In this document: positions 54,472-63,878 of the stretch, one piece after another
Layout of the letters: each line of letters begins with the position of its first letter
Numbering within the stretch: the stretch's first letter is position 1
Source: Planctomycetota bacterium
Lineage (GTDB): Bacteria > Planctomycetota > Phycisphaerae > UBA1845 > UTPLA1
DNA length: 64,000 bases
Reading direction: 5' to 3'
NCBI GenBank assembly: GCA_016235815.1
Contig: JACRIM010000054.1
Span: 22,560 to 86,559 of the forward strand
Translations under genes and position numbers: made by a program
Notes under the pieces: model-generated
Databases searched by the model: none
What the model saw: the letters and a program-made list of their open reading frames with translations, nothing else
What the model was told of the DNA's origin: nothing

Positions 54472-54794
54472 GGAGTTCACTCACGTGTGAAAGGTATCTG
54501 TTTGGCGTTGACCGCGCGTCTCGCCAGCGTTCAACTATGCAAGTGACATGCCAGACCGACTTTTTTCGGCGATTTGCCGGATACCGTGATCGCTGCTTCA
54601 GAAGGATCATTTCACCTTTTGATGCGGCTTTGTACACACATAATTGGTCAATAGAATAGTGAGTGAGACAGTGTGGTTACGCACACCTCGAAATCGCGGA
54701 AAATCCAGCGTCGTTGTGCGGAATTTCACGCAGTCAGAGATTTGAAAGTGAATCAAACGACTTTGATCGAGCTGGTCGTAATGGAGAATTACAA
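54472..54794. other. 323-bp divergent promoter region
   Basis: Lies between the dockerin gene (minus) and the cupin gene (plus). TTGTAC (54630-54635), 16 bases, TAGAAT (54652-54657) is a weak plus-strand promoter candidate. AT-richer than its surroundings. No other feature seen. Confidence 0.35.
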
Positions 54795-55157
54795 ATGGAT
54801 GCCGTTGTGTATCGATGGGACGACCAACCGGTGGATCGGCCGATGGCGCTGTTAGAGCGAAAGCGGATCATTGGCGAGCAGGCGATGATCTCGGAGGTGC
54901 ATCTGTCGAAGGGGTGCGATGTGCCGATGCACTCGCACGTGAACGAGCAGATGGCTTGCATCATCCGGGGTGCGCTGCGGTTTGGGATCGGGGCGACGGC
55001 GACGGCACCAGCGCGGGAGGTCGTGGTGCGGGCGGGGGAGGTAATGCTCCTGCCGTCGGGCGTGCCGCACTCGGCCTATGCGGTGGAGGACACGGTGGTG
55101 TGGGATGTGTTCAGCCCGCCGAGCGAGAAGACGGGGATTGATGAGGCGGGGCGGTGA
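54795..55157 (+). CDS. Small cupin-domain protein
   Basis: 120 aa from ATG 54795, with GGAG 8 bases upstream; a frame from 54663 is not needed. Cupin motif 1 MHSHVNEQMACIIRGALRFG (H46, H48 and an acidic residue), motif 2 VMLLPSGVPHSAYA (H92). Metal-binding isomerase, dioxygenase or sensor; substrate unknown. Confidence 0.83.
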   Translation: MDAVVYRWDDQPVDRPMALLERKRIIGEQAMISEVHLSKGCDVPMHSHVNEQMACIIRGALRFGIGATATAPAREVVVRAGEVMLLPSGVPHSAYAVEDTVVWDVFSPPSEKTGIDEAGR

Positions 55158-55789
55158 AAGTAGGAACCATGGGAAGTGATTCCCATTGGGGTGCGTGCGA
55201 GAAAGGAATGTCTCGCAGGCGACTCTACGACTCGCACGAGAAACCGCTTCCTCGCAGGCGCGGCTTGGATCGCAAAAAAAGAACCCGCCTCGCCGAGGCG
55301 AAGCGGGTCTTGCTTTCGCGGGTGCGGGATTACCATCGCGCACCGGATTGCGTATCAGTGAGAATGTCTCCGCCGCAATGTCGTTCGGAGGTGGTATTCT
55401 TGAACCCGCTCTAAAAGGTGGGCACTTCGCGGGAAGGCTGGACCGCTCCGTCAAGCGGAGTTCGTCCGGCAGACATGCACCGGCCAACGCCCGTGGGTTC
55501 AAGCTTATCGGTTCAAGAAAATTGGACCTCCGTGGTCGAACATGGCAGGGACATCCCCGCTCTGATGCACTCATTATTAGCATTCGGGCCGGTCAATTGC
55601 AAATGGCAGGTTCAGAAATGTGGACGGTGCGAAGAATGCGGGAAGATTGCGGTGTCGTGCGGACGTCCAATGGGGACTGGTAGCGTCTGCCCACGTTGGC
55701 CCGTCATTAATATGGTAGACGGGGGCGCATTCGCCAATGCCGAAAATGGCCGGGACGAGGCGAATACACGGCCAATCGTAAGGGGTGGG
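55158..55789. other. 632-bp region without a supported gene
   Basis: Holds the minus-strand terminator at 55274-55308 and a stem-loop at its right edge. Several frames of 60-165 codons exist in all directions but have biased, repetitive composition and no family match. A tRNA-like pairing (55318-55409) was examined and rejected. Confidence 0.45.
55274..55308 (-). terminator. Intrinsic terminator, minus strand
   Basis: ACCCGC (55303-55308 complement) and its partner GCGGGT flank an inner TCGCC/GGCGA stem (about 11 bp with one mismatch). On the minus strand it is followed by C and T-rich TTCTTTTTTT (complement of 55274-55283). It lies 480 bases past the nearest minus-strand stop codon; on the plus strand it could also weakly end the cupin transcript. 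Confidence 0.65.
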
Positions 55790-55802
55790 TTATCCACCCT
55801 TT
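55780..55802. other. Stem-loop over the stop codon of the Gly-rich DUF2092 gene
   Basis: AAGGGGTGG (55780-55788) pairs with CCACCCTTT (55794-55802), 9 bp with one G-T, 5-base loop, spanning the TAA at 55790-55792. No U-tract. May protect the 3' end of the mRNA or affect termination. Confidence 0.4.
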
Positions 55803-57520
55803 ACGGCGGGAAGCTCCATGCGTCTTACGCCATCCGGGAGCGTGAGCTGGAATGTCGAATCCGTAATGTCCGGCGACGTGGACCACTCGGAGATTTCGGC
55901 CGAATAACGGGCTCGCTCGCCGCGAAGCGTGTAATCAATCGAAATCTTGCGCGGCATCGGCCTGTCGCCCGAATCGATCCAGAACTCCCAGCTCGACGAA
56001 TCGGTCGAGAAGGCAAGATGATGGCACTTGGTGTCGCCAACCAGGTGCAGCCCGAGATACTGTCCCGAGGTGACGCGGGTCAACAGGCGGCTATTCAGGT
56101 CCTTATAGAGCAGATCGCCGAGTGGAACATAGATTCCGTAGTCGCTGGCCAGCGTGTCGAGCGCGCCGTCGATGGTGTCGGGCACCTTTACCTCGGAGTA
56201 GTAATTCTTCGTAATATCAAAAATGGTGACCGTCTTGCCGTCGTACACGCCGCGACGCTCTCCCAGGTCATCTTTCACCCTGAGGGCGATGCTGGTGGGA
56301 CGGCTGACATAAAGTGTCCGCCTCCCGGAAACCTGAATTCGATCTCCCAATTCACTCAACTGATCGCTGGTCGTGTCCGCAACGATGCTCATTTTGTCGC
56401 GGCCGGCGACGTAATCGCACATGCTCTTCAGATGAACATAGGGGTCCTCGGTCTGTTGCGTCTGCGTGGCGCTGTCGTCGGCGACCGGCGATTCGACAAC
56501 TTTGTATCCCTTTTGGCCGTCTTGTTCGCCTTGCTGATAATACACATTGTCGGACTCGTAATAGGTGGTATTGTGAATCACCACGGTAACGGAGTCATCG
56601 GGAAGGGTGGGGTAGTAGTAACCAACGGGCGGATAGGACCACGCATAATGAATCGCATCGCCGATCCAACTCGGTCGCCACCAACCGTAACCGACATGCC
56701 AATAGTCATTTCCGTTCCACGGATAGCGCGCTGCGCCGACCGGCAGTGTTGAGATATAACGATTCCCATAAGGTCCAACGGCGCCGGCGACCGTTCCACC
56801 ATAGGGACCACGAACCGCGCCTACCGCAGCACCACCGGGACCGACGATTCCTGCCGCCGCGCCACCGCGCGGGCCACGAACGGCGCCTGCGGTCGTACCG
56901 CCAGGTCCTTGAACACCAACGGCACCTGCGCCGCGCGGACCGCTTACTGCTGCGGCACTTCCGCCGCCCGGGCCTTGAACTCCAACGGCACCGCCGCCAC
57001 GCGGGCCTTGTACGCCGGCGATCGTGCCGCCGCGCGGGCCTGTGTACGAGCCGCCGTTCACAAGCGATCCGCTGTTTGCAGGACGATAGGACGGCGTTGC
57101 CGGACGGGTCATCGCCGAACCGGAACCATACGACCCAGCGGGTCGTTGATAACCGCCCGACACTCCGGGCTGATTCGACGGTCGCGCAGCTGCCGAGCCA
57201 TAAGAGCCGGAAGGTGAACTTGGTCGCGAATACGAGGGCGACGAAGGTGACGATGGTCGCGAATAGGACGGTGACGATTGACGTGGGGCGGAGTAACGGA
57301 CGCTGCCGTTGCCCGAATACGATGAACGGCTTCCGCTTCCAGCACCGCTTCCGCGATAGCTGCTGCCGCCACCTCCACCACGAGAACCACCACCTCCACC
57401 CCCTCGGCCTCCACCTCCACCGCCCCGCCCACCGCCGCGGCCGGCGAAGGACGAGTCAATCAAAATGACGAGCGAGAGAAAAGCGATGAAGAGGTAACCG
57501 ATAAAACGGCGCGTGGACAT
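55790..57520 (-). CDS. Secreted Gly-rich, collagen-like repeat protein with DUF2092 domain
   Basis: 576 aa. Signal peptide to about 26, poly-Gly/Arg stretch (27-55), Ser/Pro/Tyr-rich segment (56-150), eight 11-residue GPxGG repeats (161-248), a Trp/Tyr-rich linker (265-350), and a C-terminal DUF2092 domain (about 360-570) with YLGLHLVGDTKCHHLAF and SWEFWIDSGDRPMPRKI. DUF2092 resembles periplasmic lipid- or outer-membrane-type beta proteins; the combination looks like an adhesive or matrix protein. Its DUF2092 part is homologous to the lipoprotein encoded next. Confidence 0.82.
   Translation of the reverse strand: MSTRRFIGYLFIAFLSLVILIDSSFAGRGGGRGGGGGGRGGGGGGSRGGGGGSSYRGSGAGSGSRSSYSGNGSVRYSAPRQSSPSYSRPSSPSSPSYSRPSSPSGSYGSAAARPSNQPGVSGGYQRPAGSYGSGSAMTRPATPSYRPANSGSLVNGGSYTGPRGGTIAGVQGPRGGGAVGVQGPGGGSAAAVSGPRGAGAVGVQGPGGTTAGAVRGPRGGAAAGIVGPGGAAVGAVRGPYGGTVAGAVGPYGNRYISTLPVGAARYPWNGNDYWHVGYGWWRPSWIGDAIHYAWSYPPVGYYYPTLPDDSVTVVIHNTTYYESDNVYYQQGEQDGQKGYKVVESPVADDSATQTQQTEDPYVHLKSMCDYVAGRDKMSIVADTTSDQLSELGDRIQVSGRRTLYVSRPTSIALRVKDDLGERRGVYDGKTVTIFDITKNYYSEVKVPDTIDGALDTLASDYGIYVPLGDLLYKDLNSRLLTRVTSGQYLGLHLVGDTKCHHLAFSTDSSSWEFWIDSGDRPMPRKISIDYTLRGERARYSAEISEWSTSPDITDSTFQLTLPDGVRRMELPAVKGG
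56777..57040 (-). repeat. Eight tandem 33-bp units encoding GPxGGxxxGxV repeats
   Basis: Residues 161-248 of the Gly-rich protein are eight in-phase 11-residue units, e.g. GPRGGTIAGVQ, GPRGGGAVGVQ, GPGGTTAGAVR, GPYGGTVAGAV. Gly-Pro opens every unit and a small hydrophobic residue closes it. At DNA level the 33-bp units are degenerate, so the array is old or selected at protein level. Confidence 0.85.
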
Positions 57521-57531
57521 GATGATCCTTG

Positions 57532-58293
57532 TTACCGATTTGCGACCAGGTCGGACATAGAGACGTTTTTCGCCCCTGCGGGCGGCGAAAAGTTGAATAT
57601 TTCGCTTGCGACGTGCGGCGACAGATCCCAGTTGTCCATCGTCGCGATGTACTGGGGCTGATCAGGCTCATCCAAATACGTAATGACGATTTTTCGCGGC
57701 ACCGCCGTTTCACCGGCGTCGATCCAGAGTTGCCAATCAATACTCTCCTGTTTGAAAAGTAAATGATGGCACGCGGTATCGCCCACGTTGTGCAGGCCCA
57801 GATATTCACCTGAATCGACCGCGGCAAGCAGGGACTCATGCGTCGAGCCAATCAGAAAATCAGCCATCGGCATGACGAGATCGTATTTGTCGACCAGGTA
57901 GTCGAGCATCTCGCCGACCCGGCCGGGGACTGCTTCCGTGGCGAAGATGTTGTCTTCGACATCAAGGACAGTCAGGGACTTTCCGCGATACCAGACCGAC
58001 CAGACACCGTCATCGGATTTGGTGTGTGCGCTCAGACAATCGGGACGGACCATCGTGATGTCGCTTGTGCGATGGAATTGGGCAAGCTGGCCCGTGTCAA
58101 CCGGTCGATCCATGGATGCCCGAACGCGGAGCTTGAGAGCCGGCGCGGCATCGAGAACGCTGCACATCTTCCTGAAGACAGGGTCTGCTTTCCCGTCGAT
58201 CTTCGGCTCGGGCGCAGCACAACCGGTGAGCATCGCGCTGGTGATCATGCCGAAAAGCAAAGCATGGCAGGGAAACCGTGGGGTTTTGTTCAT
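57532..58293 (-). CDS. DUF2092 lipoprotein
   Basis: 253 aa from ATG 58293 (GGAG 9 bases upstream). Lipobox LTGC (about 22-25). The DUF2092 domain covers most of the protein: EYLGLHNVGDTACHHLLF and WQLWIDAGETAVPRKIVI align with the C-terminal part of its neighbour, so the pair arose by duplication. A frame to 58539 is rejected. Confidence 0.82.
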   Translation of the reverse strand: MNKTPRFPCHALLFGMITSAMLTGCAAPEPKIDGKADPVFRKMCSVLDAAPALKLRVRASMDRPVDTGQLAQFHRTSDITMVRPDCLSAHTKSDDGVWSVWYRGKSLTVLDVEDNIFATEAVPGRVGEMLDYLVDKYDLVMPMADFLIGSTHESLLAAVDSGEYLGLHNVGDTACHHLLFKQESIDWQLWIDAGETAVPRKIVITYLDEPDQPQYIATMDNWDLSPHVASEIFNFSPPAGAKNVSMSDLVANR

Positions 58294-58337
58294 GGGTGCG
58301 GACTCCAGTCCGGGGCAAAGGAGAAGCCAAGAGTCGG

Positions 58338-58496
58338 TTAGAACTCGATGTTGTATTTCCTGGTCATCGCCGCGCGAATCGCGGTCCGGCTGACAACCCG
58401 CACTATGCCGAACGCAGCCAACATGCCCACGGCCGGCAGAATCCAGATCGAACGTCGTAAATACGACCGGATGCGATACCGCTGAAGCCACGTCAT
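58338..58496 (-). CDS. 52-aa membrane protein, possible DUF2254 N-terminal fragment
   Basis: The frame from ATG 58496 reads MTWLQRYRIRSYLRRSIWIL, then PAVGMLAAFGIVRVVSRTA, and ends RKYNIEF before TAA 58338. The basic amphipathic start, RRSIW and the first helix resemble the N-terminus of DUF2254 membrane proteins, but the other helices are missing. It is either a small membrane protein or a truncated remnant. No Shine-Dalgarno sequence seen. 44 bases upstream of the DUF2092 lipoprotein gene. Confidence 0.4.
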   Translation of the reverse strand: MTWLQRYRIRSYLRRSIWILPAVGMLAAFGIVRVVSRTAIRAAMTRKYNIEF

Positions 58497-58576
58497 GAGG
58501 AAACCGCAGATTCACCCGGCCGACACGTCTGACACGCATCGGATGCTACGAATTCGCTCTCGATTCGGCAAGGCGG

Positions 58577-59074
58577 TTACTTTTGTCGCGGCGGCATCTT
58601 GCTGAGCATCTGTTGGATGGCGTCTTGCACGCGGTGTTTGCGTTCATCCGGCGGCGCGTTGGCGAGAATGCGAGCCGTGGCCGAGGCCGCCCAGATCTTT
58701 TGCTTGGTGCCGGGGTCGAAGAGCCGGATGATAAGTGTGCCGATGGGGTAGTCGACGCCGTGGGGATTGACACTGGAGTCGGTCTTATTCTCCTTGGTCA
58801 CACGGTATTCGATCCAGAAACTCGGCGCTGTTCCCGCGGCTTTTTTGAAGCCGCGCCTGGCAAGCCCGTCGTTGATCAACTGCACAAGCAGGTCATGGAC
58901 CTCGGCATTGTGCGCCTTCCCATCTCCGGAGTCGATCCATGAGTAGGTGTCGCCAAGCCCCGAGACGCGAATTGCCGGGCCGTCTTGCGCGTAAACCTTG
59001 ACAGGTCCGCCCTCGGAGCAGCCGGTGAGCGTGATCCCGAGAAGGGCGGTGGTTACAGCGAATGTGCGACGCAT
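58577..59074 (-). CDS. DUF4136 lipoprotein
   Basis: 165 aa from ATG 59074 (AGGAG, 8-base spacing). Lipobox LTGC (about 16-19), then a DUF4136-like domain with TYSWIDSG, LINDGLARRGFKKA, GTLIIRLFDPGTKQKIWAASA and ERKHRVQDAIQQML. Outer-membrane lipoprotein of unknown role. Confidence 0.78.
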   Translation of the reverse strand: MRRTFAVTTALLGITLTGCSEGGPVKVYAQDGPAIRVSGLGDTYSWIDSGDGKAHNAEVHDLLVQLINDGLARRGFKKAAGTAPSFWIEYRVTKENKTDSSVNPHGVDYPIGTLIIRLFDPGTKQKIWAASATARILANAPPDERKHRVQDAIQQMLSKMPPRQK

Positions 59075-59548
59075 TTGATTGACTCCTGATCGGCGAGTTC
59101 GGACCATACTGCCTGGTAGCGATCCGTGCGAATTGCTCCGCCTTTTTCGTAATGAGCGGGAAAGCGCATGGCCACTCCTCGCGCAAGCGTAAGCCGACCA
59201 GTGGAAAATTACGAGGTTGGATCGGAATGGATCACCCCGAGGATGTGCCTTCTTCGACCACCCACCGCAAGGCCGCGATTTGGATGCTGGATGTCTAAGT
59301 TAACCGGCAACCAAGGATCGCTGAATTTGAAAGGCCGCCCATCCCGCTCGTCGGTGGCTCATGTCATACCTCCCCGATCGATCTTTCAAATTCAAATTGC
59401 ATTTCGCAAACGTAAACCATGGTGAACGATAATTTGGCACTGTGCTTGTGGAATGGCGAGCCTTCCACTCACACAGCGCCATGTCATTTCTCAACTTCTC
59501 CGGGTTTCCCAACTCCCCTGGGCTTGATGCTTGAGCACCGCCACTCCT
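59075..59548. other. 474-bp region with a 12-bp inverted repeat
   Basis: No supported gene. TGAATTTGAAAG (59322-59333) and CTTTCAAATTCA (59383-59394) are perfect inverted arms 49 bases apart. Composition is more AT-rich than the neighbours. No terminator or promoter with confidence. Confidence 0.4.
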
Positions 59549-60523
59549 TTACGGCTTCTCGACATGCCCGTGCCCTTTGCCTTTGTGCTCACCCGAGGAT
59601 TCGTGAGCAGCGTCAGCCGTGTCGTTGTTGGGCGCTTTACTCGGCCCGTCGAAGTCGAAATCGAACACCTGGGGTTCATGGCCGTCCTTGAAATCGATGA
59701 ATATCTTGATGCGCATTGGGAACACCACTGATTTGTTCACGGGCCCGGCCAGCCAGTCCTTGGTGGGGCCGACGGTCATGGTCAACGGTGTCACATTTAC
59801 TTTTCCATTGGTCCAGGCTGTTCCCTTTGCCGTGAATTTCCCGGCCGGGATCGGTTTCGTGTACTCGTCATAGAAGTAAATGCGGAACTCGCCGTTGTCG
59901 GCAAGAGTCCCTTCCAAGTGGTGCTTTTTGTCGGGAGCCATGAAAAATATCCCGCCGTGTTTGGCGCTGTGATCCTGGTGAGAGTTCACATCCTGCAAAT
60001 CCATTCCGCATTTCGGGCACGCTTGAGCGGCAGGGTAGGTCTTCTCTCCTTCGCATTTCATGGGGCAGGCAAAGTCTTTGGGTGAGTATTTGTAAAGCAC
60101 GTCGGCGAGTGGGACCATCTCGGCGTAGACCTTTCGCGTACCTGCCGCGTCGCCGGAATCGCCCGCCTTATCGATTTCATCAAACTTGGACGCAAGCGCT
60201 CGTCCGGCCTTGTTGACTTCCTTGACGGCTGCCTTGGGTACACCGGAATCCGCCTTTAACGCCAGTTGCCCGACCACATTGCCGACCTTTTGGATCACCT
60301 CCGCCTCGCCGTGAACATCCGCAAGCTTCTTCGTGGAAATTAACTCGTCAATTTCATGCAATCGCATTCGTATCTCCGCCACGGCTGCTTTGTAGGTGGT
60401 CGGCATTTTGAAGTCGACGGGTTTTCCATGCTCATGATCATGACCATGAGGCTGGGCGTTCACCCTCTGAGCCACGGAGATCATCAATAACGCGAGTGCA
60501 AAAGGGATCGTTCTGGCAAACAT
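59549..60523 (-). CDS. Exported protein with heavy-metal-binding domain
   Basis: 324 aa from ATG 60523 (AAAGGAG, 8-base spacing). Signal peptide ending VNA (about 23), His-rich PHGHDHEHG after it, a helical domain (45-145), then the heavy-metal-binding (YHS-like) motif C153-P-M with C157 and C169-P-K-C172-GMDL. A beta C-terminal domain ends in another His-rich stretch (HKGKGHGH). It starts next to the RND pump and probably binds Cu, Zn or similar in the periplasm. Confidence 0.83.
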   Translation of the reverse strand: MFARTIPFALALLMISVAQRVNAQPHGHDHEHGKPVDFKMPTTYKAAVAEIRMRLHEIDELISTKKLADVHGEAEVIQKVGNVVGQLALKADSGVPKAAVKEVNKAGRALASKFDEIDKAGDSGDAAGTRKVYAEMVPLADVLYKYSPKDFACPMKCEGEKTYPAAQACPKCGMDLQDVNSHQDHSAKHGGIFFMAPDKKHHLEGTLADNGEFRIYFYDEYTKPIPAGKFTAKGTAWTNGKVNVTPLTMTVGPTKDWLAGPVNKSVVFPMRIKIFIDFKDGHEPQVFDFDFDGPSKAPNNDTADAAHESSGEHKGKGHGHVEKP

Positions 60524-60536
60524 TGGCAATACTCCT

Positions 60537-63500
60537 TTATTCGTCTCTTCGCGGAAGCCGGGAACTCGGCGGCTCGCTCGCCTCGCCGGTTTCACTGGCG
60601 GTTTCAGGGACAGCGTCCCACGCTTGACCTCGGTTTGCGGTTTTGACGGGACGTTGGTCGGAACCGGGTGCCACTTCAGACTGCATGCGCGATGCTCGCC
60701 ATTGAGCCACGACATGCTCCGACGCCCTGCGGCCGAACCGCAGGAAAACCGTCGGCGTAATGCAAAAGTCGAGCAGGGTCGTTGTGATCATGCCCCCGAT
60801 GACCACGAGACCCACGGGGTAAAGAATCTCCTTGCCCGGCTGGCCGGAGGAAAGGATGAGTGGAATGAGGCCGAGCCAGGTCGTGAGTGCCGTCATAAGG
60901 ACGGGCGCGACGCGCTCTTCACTGCCGCGCACCACCATGTCACGTCCGAACTCCATGCCCTCTTCGGTCATGAGATGGATATAGTGGCTGATCATCATGA
61001 TGCCGTTTCGGGCGGCCACCCCGCACAAACTCACGAAGCCGACCAGGCTCGCAACGCTAAACGTCTGTCCCGCCAGCCACAACGCAATGGCGCTGCCAAT
61101 GAAGGCAAACGGAATGTTAAGCATGATCTGCAGAACCATTTCGGTCGATCGAAAGTGCGAGTAGAGCAGCGCGAACATGGCCACGAGCGACATCGCCCCG
61201 AGGATCAGAATGAGTCGCGTCGCCCCCTGCTGCGCCTCGAATTGTCCGCCGATGCTCAACGCGTACCCCTGCGGCATTTTTTCCGGCGGCAGGTCCATGG
61301 CGAGCGATCGCTTGATTTCTTCGACCGTGCTTCCCAGGTCGCGCCCTTGGACATTCGCCGAGACCACCATTCGCCTCTGCACGTTTTCGCGGTTAATCAG
61401 ATTAGGCCCCGGAGTCTCGGTAATCGATGCGACATCCGACAAGAGTACCACGGCCCCCGTCGGCGACAGCAGCCGGACATCATTCAACTTACGAACGTCA
61501 TTGCGAACGGACTCGTCTAGCAGGAGAACCAGGTCGAACGACTTCAACCCGTCCAGAACCTGCGACACAATCTTGCCCTTCAGCGCCGTTTCCAACGCCC
61601 GCACGAGGTCACCTGGTTGAAATCCAACTCGCGCCGATTCTTCGCGCTTCACGCGGATGCGCACCTGCGGCACGAGCACCTGCTTTTCAAGTTGCAGGTC
61701 GACCACACCGGGAATCCCGTTCATGGCAGCCTGGGCCTGCTCCGCCAGGTTCCGAAGCGTATTGAGATCGTGGCCCGTCACCTTGACGACGATCTGGGCG
61801 CGGACGCCCGAGAGGAGATGGTCAATTCGATGGCTGATAGGCTGGCCGATTCCGACGGAAACGCCGGGCAGCGATTCCAGTTTGCTCCGAAGCTCGGCCA
61901 GGACCGTCGACTTCTCCCGAATCCGTGCGGGTGGCTTGCGTCCGTCAAAGGATGGCTGAACATCCGTCGCGCCGATTCCATCGAGCGTCCAGAAATCGAC
62001 ATCGATCTCGCTATAGTGCACGCCCTCGGCGTGTTCGTCATTCTCCGCGCGGCCGGTTCGACGTCCGGTGGATTTCACCTCCGGGACGGACAGGATCAGT
62101 TCCTCGGCTTGCTTTCCCAGGCGATTTGATTCAGCGAGCGAGATGCCGGGTTCGGCGACCACGTTGATCGTCGCAGTGCCCTCATTGAACGCCGGAAGAA
62201 ATTCACGGCCCAGGCTGAAGACAATGACCCCACCGAGCACAACCAGGCCGACTCCGCCGCCGACCATCGTCCACGGACGAGGCAGCGTGACTGCGTACAC
62301 CCCGCGGGCCATCCGCTTGCACGCGCTCAGGACGAGTCCGTCACGTTCATCAGCCATTCGCTTCATATTTGGCAGCAAGTAGAGGCACATGGCGGGTGTG
62401 ACCGTCAGAGACACCAAAAGGGATGCCAGGATGCTCACGATGTAAGCCAAGGCCAGCGGCTGAAATATTCGCCCCTCGATTCCGGAGAGTGCGAAGAGCG
62501 GAAGAAAGACGAGCAGAACGATAAACGTGCCAAACACAATGGAGGTGCGGACTTCCATGGATGCGCCAAAGACGACGTCCAGCGCGGGGCGAGGGTTTGG
62601 CGAGTGCCGGTTTTCGCGAAGCCGTCGGAAGACGTTTTCGACATCGACAATCGAATCGTCTACCAATTCGCCGATGGCCACCGCGATGCCTCCAAGGGTC
62701 ATCGTGTTGATCGTCTGCCCCGACAACTTGAACACCAGAGCCGTGATGAGCAGCGAGAGCGGCATCGCAGTCAGGCTGATGATCGTGGTGCGAACGTTTA
62801 GCAAGAAAAGCGCCAGGATGATGGCAACTAAAACAGCGCCTTCCTTTAGCGCATCCGTGACGTTATCAATCGCCGACTGAATAAAGTGAGCTTGCCGAAA
62901 GAGGTCGGCATTGAAAACGAGGTCCTTCGGAAGGCTCGGGCGCATCTGCGCCAGCGCCAGATCGATTCGTGACGTCAAGTCGCGCGTGTCGATGCCCGGC
63001 TGCTTCTGAATGGCCAGGATCACGGCCGCACCCGCATTCATGGATCCGTCGCCGCGTCGGATCGCCGCCGGTCCTTCCGTCACCGTCGCGACATCCCGGA
63101 TGAGAATGGGCTGGACGGCGCCCTCGCTCGTGCGACTCGCAACGAGGGAGTTCTCAATGTCCTCAACCGAGGTTACGCGGCCGAGGTTGCGCACGACGAA
63201 CTCCTGGCTCCCGGCGACGATGAATCCGCCGCCAGAGTTCTCGTTCGCTTTTCCCAGAGCCGCTTCAATATCCGCAAACGTGAGATCAAATCGGCGAAGT
63301 TTCTCCGGGCTGGCGAATACTTGAAACTGCTTCACCTGCCCGCCCATGACCGTGATTTGGCCCACACCGGCGACCGCCAGCAGCTCTGGACGGATGGTCC
63401 AATCGGCCAACGATCGAACGTCCATCGGAGAAAGCGAATCACTCTGCAGACCCAGGAGCATGATCTCGCCCATAATGGACGTGACCGGACCCATGAGCGG

Positions 63501-63878
63501 AATGACGCCGGAGGGGAGCTTGTCCGTGACTTGGTTGAGACGCTCCTGAACCACCTGCCGGTCATAGCGGAGGTCCGTCCTCCAACCGAACTCCACAAAC
63601 ACCAGGGCCAGGCCCAATCCGGAGCTGCTTCGTACACGCTCCACGCCGGGCGCGCCATTAAGGGCCGTCTCAAGCTGAAACGTGATCTGCGTTTCGACCT
63701 CTTCCGGGGCGAGGCCCGCTGCTTCGACAAAGACGGTCACGGTCGGACGGTTCAAGTCTGGAAGAACATCGGTGGGCAGCTGAGCGATCGTAAAAAGGCC
63801 GTAGGCGCAGAGCAGCCCGGCGCCACACAAAAGCATCAGCCGGTTGTGCAAAGAGAACTTGATGATCGCGTTCAGCAT
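60537..63878 (-). CDS. CusA/CzcA-family RND heavy-metal efflux pump
   Basis: 1113 aa, complete trimer-type RND transporter. Helix 1 MLLCGAGLLCAYGLFTIAQL; porter domains with PEEVETQITFQLETALNG; proton-relay helix GGIAVAIGELVDDSIVDVEN; RLRENRHSP after it; C-terminal helices with ALTTWLGLIPLILSSGQPG. The substrate metal is not decided. Extra C-terminal tail of about 60 polar residues. The start overlaps the stop of the upstream fusion protein (TAATG). Confidence 0.92.
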   Translation of the reverse strand: MLNAIIKFSLHNRLMLLCGAGLLCAYGLFTIAQLPTDVLPDLNRPTVTVFVEAAGLAPEEVETQITFQLETALNGAPGVERVRSSSGLGLALVFVEFGWRTDLRYDRQVVQERLNQVTDKLPSGVIPLMGPVTSIMGEIMLLGLQSDSLSPMDVRSLADWTIRPELLAVAGVGQITVMGGQVKQFQVFASPEKLRRFDLTFADIEAALGKANENSGGGFIVAGSQEFVVRNLGRVTSVEDIENSLVASRTSEGAVQPILIRDVATVTEGPAAIRRGDGSMNAGAAVILAIQKQPGIDTRDLTSRIDLALAQMRPSLPKDLVFNADLFRQAHFIQSAIDNVTDALKEGAVLVAIILALFLLNVRTTIISLTAMPLSLLITALVFKLSGQTINTMTLGGIAVAIGELVDDSIVDVENVFRRLRENRHSPNPRPALDVVFGASMEVRTSIVFGTFIVLLVFLPLFALSGIEGRIFQPLALAYIVSILASLLVSLTVTPAMCLYLLPNMKRMADERDGLVLSACKRMARGVYAVTLPRPWTMVGGGVGLVVLGGVIVFSLGREFLPAFNEGTATINVVAEPGISLAESNRLGKQAEELILSVPEVKSTGRRTGRAENDEHAEGVHYSEIDVDFWTLDGIGATDVQPSFDGRKPPARIREKSTVLAELRSKLESLPGVSVGIGQPISHRIDHLLSGVRAQIVVKVTGHDLNTLRNLAEQAQAAMNGIPGVVDLQLEKQVLVPQVRIRVKREESARVGFQPGDLVRALETALKGKIVSQVLDGLKSFDLVLLLDESVRNDVRKLNDVRLLSPTGAVVLLSDVASITETPGPNLINRENVQRRMVVSANVQGRDLGSTVEEIKRSLAMDLPPEKMPQGYALSIGGQFEAQQGATRLILILGAMSLVAMFALLYSHFRSTEMVLQIMLNIPFAFIGSAIALWLAGQTFSVASLVGFVSLCGVAARNGIMMISHYIHLMTEEGMEFGRDMVVRGSEERVAPVLMTALTTWLGLIPLILSSGQPGKEILYPVGLVVIGGMITTTLLDFCITPTVFLRFGRRASEHVVAQWRASRMQSEVAPGSDQRPVKTANRGQAWDAVPETASETGEASEPPSSRLPRRDE

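Noticed and set aside
54663..54794. 44-residue N-terminal extension of the cupin protein
   Set aside because: Polar, no family support; GGAG is placed for ATG 54795.
55318..55409. 92-base tRNA-like element on the minus strand (6 of 7 acceptor pairs, ends ACCCGC)
   Set aside because: No TTCRA loop, D-arm or anticodon arm; GCGGGT/ACCCGC also recurs in the nearby terminator.
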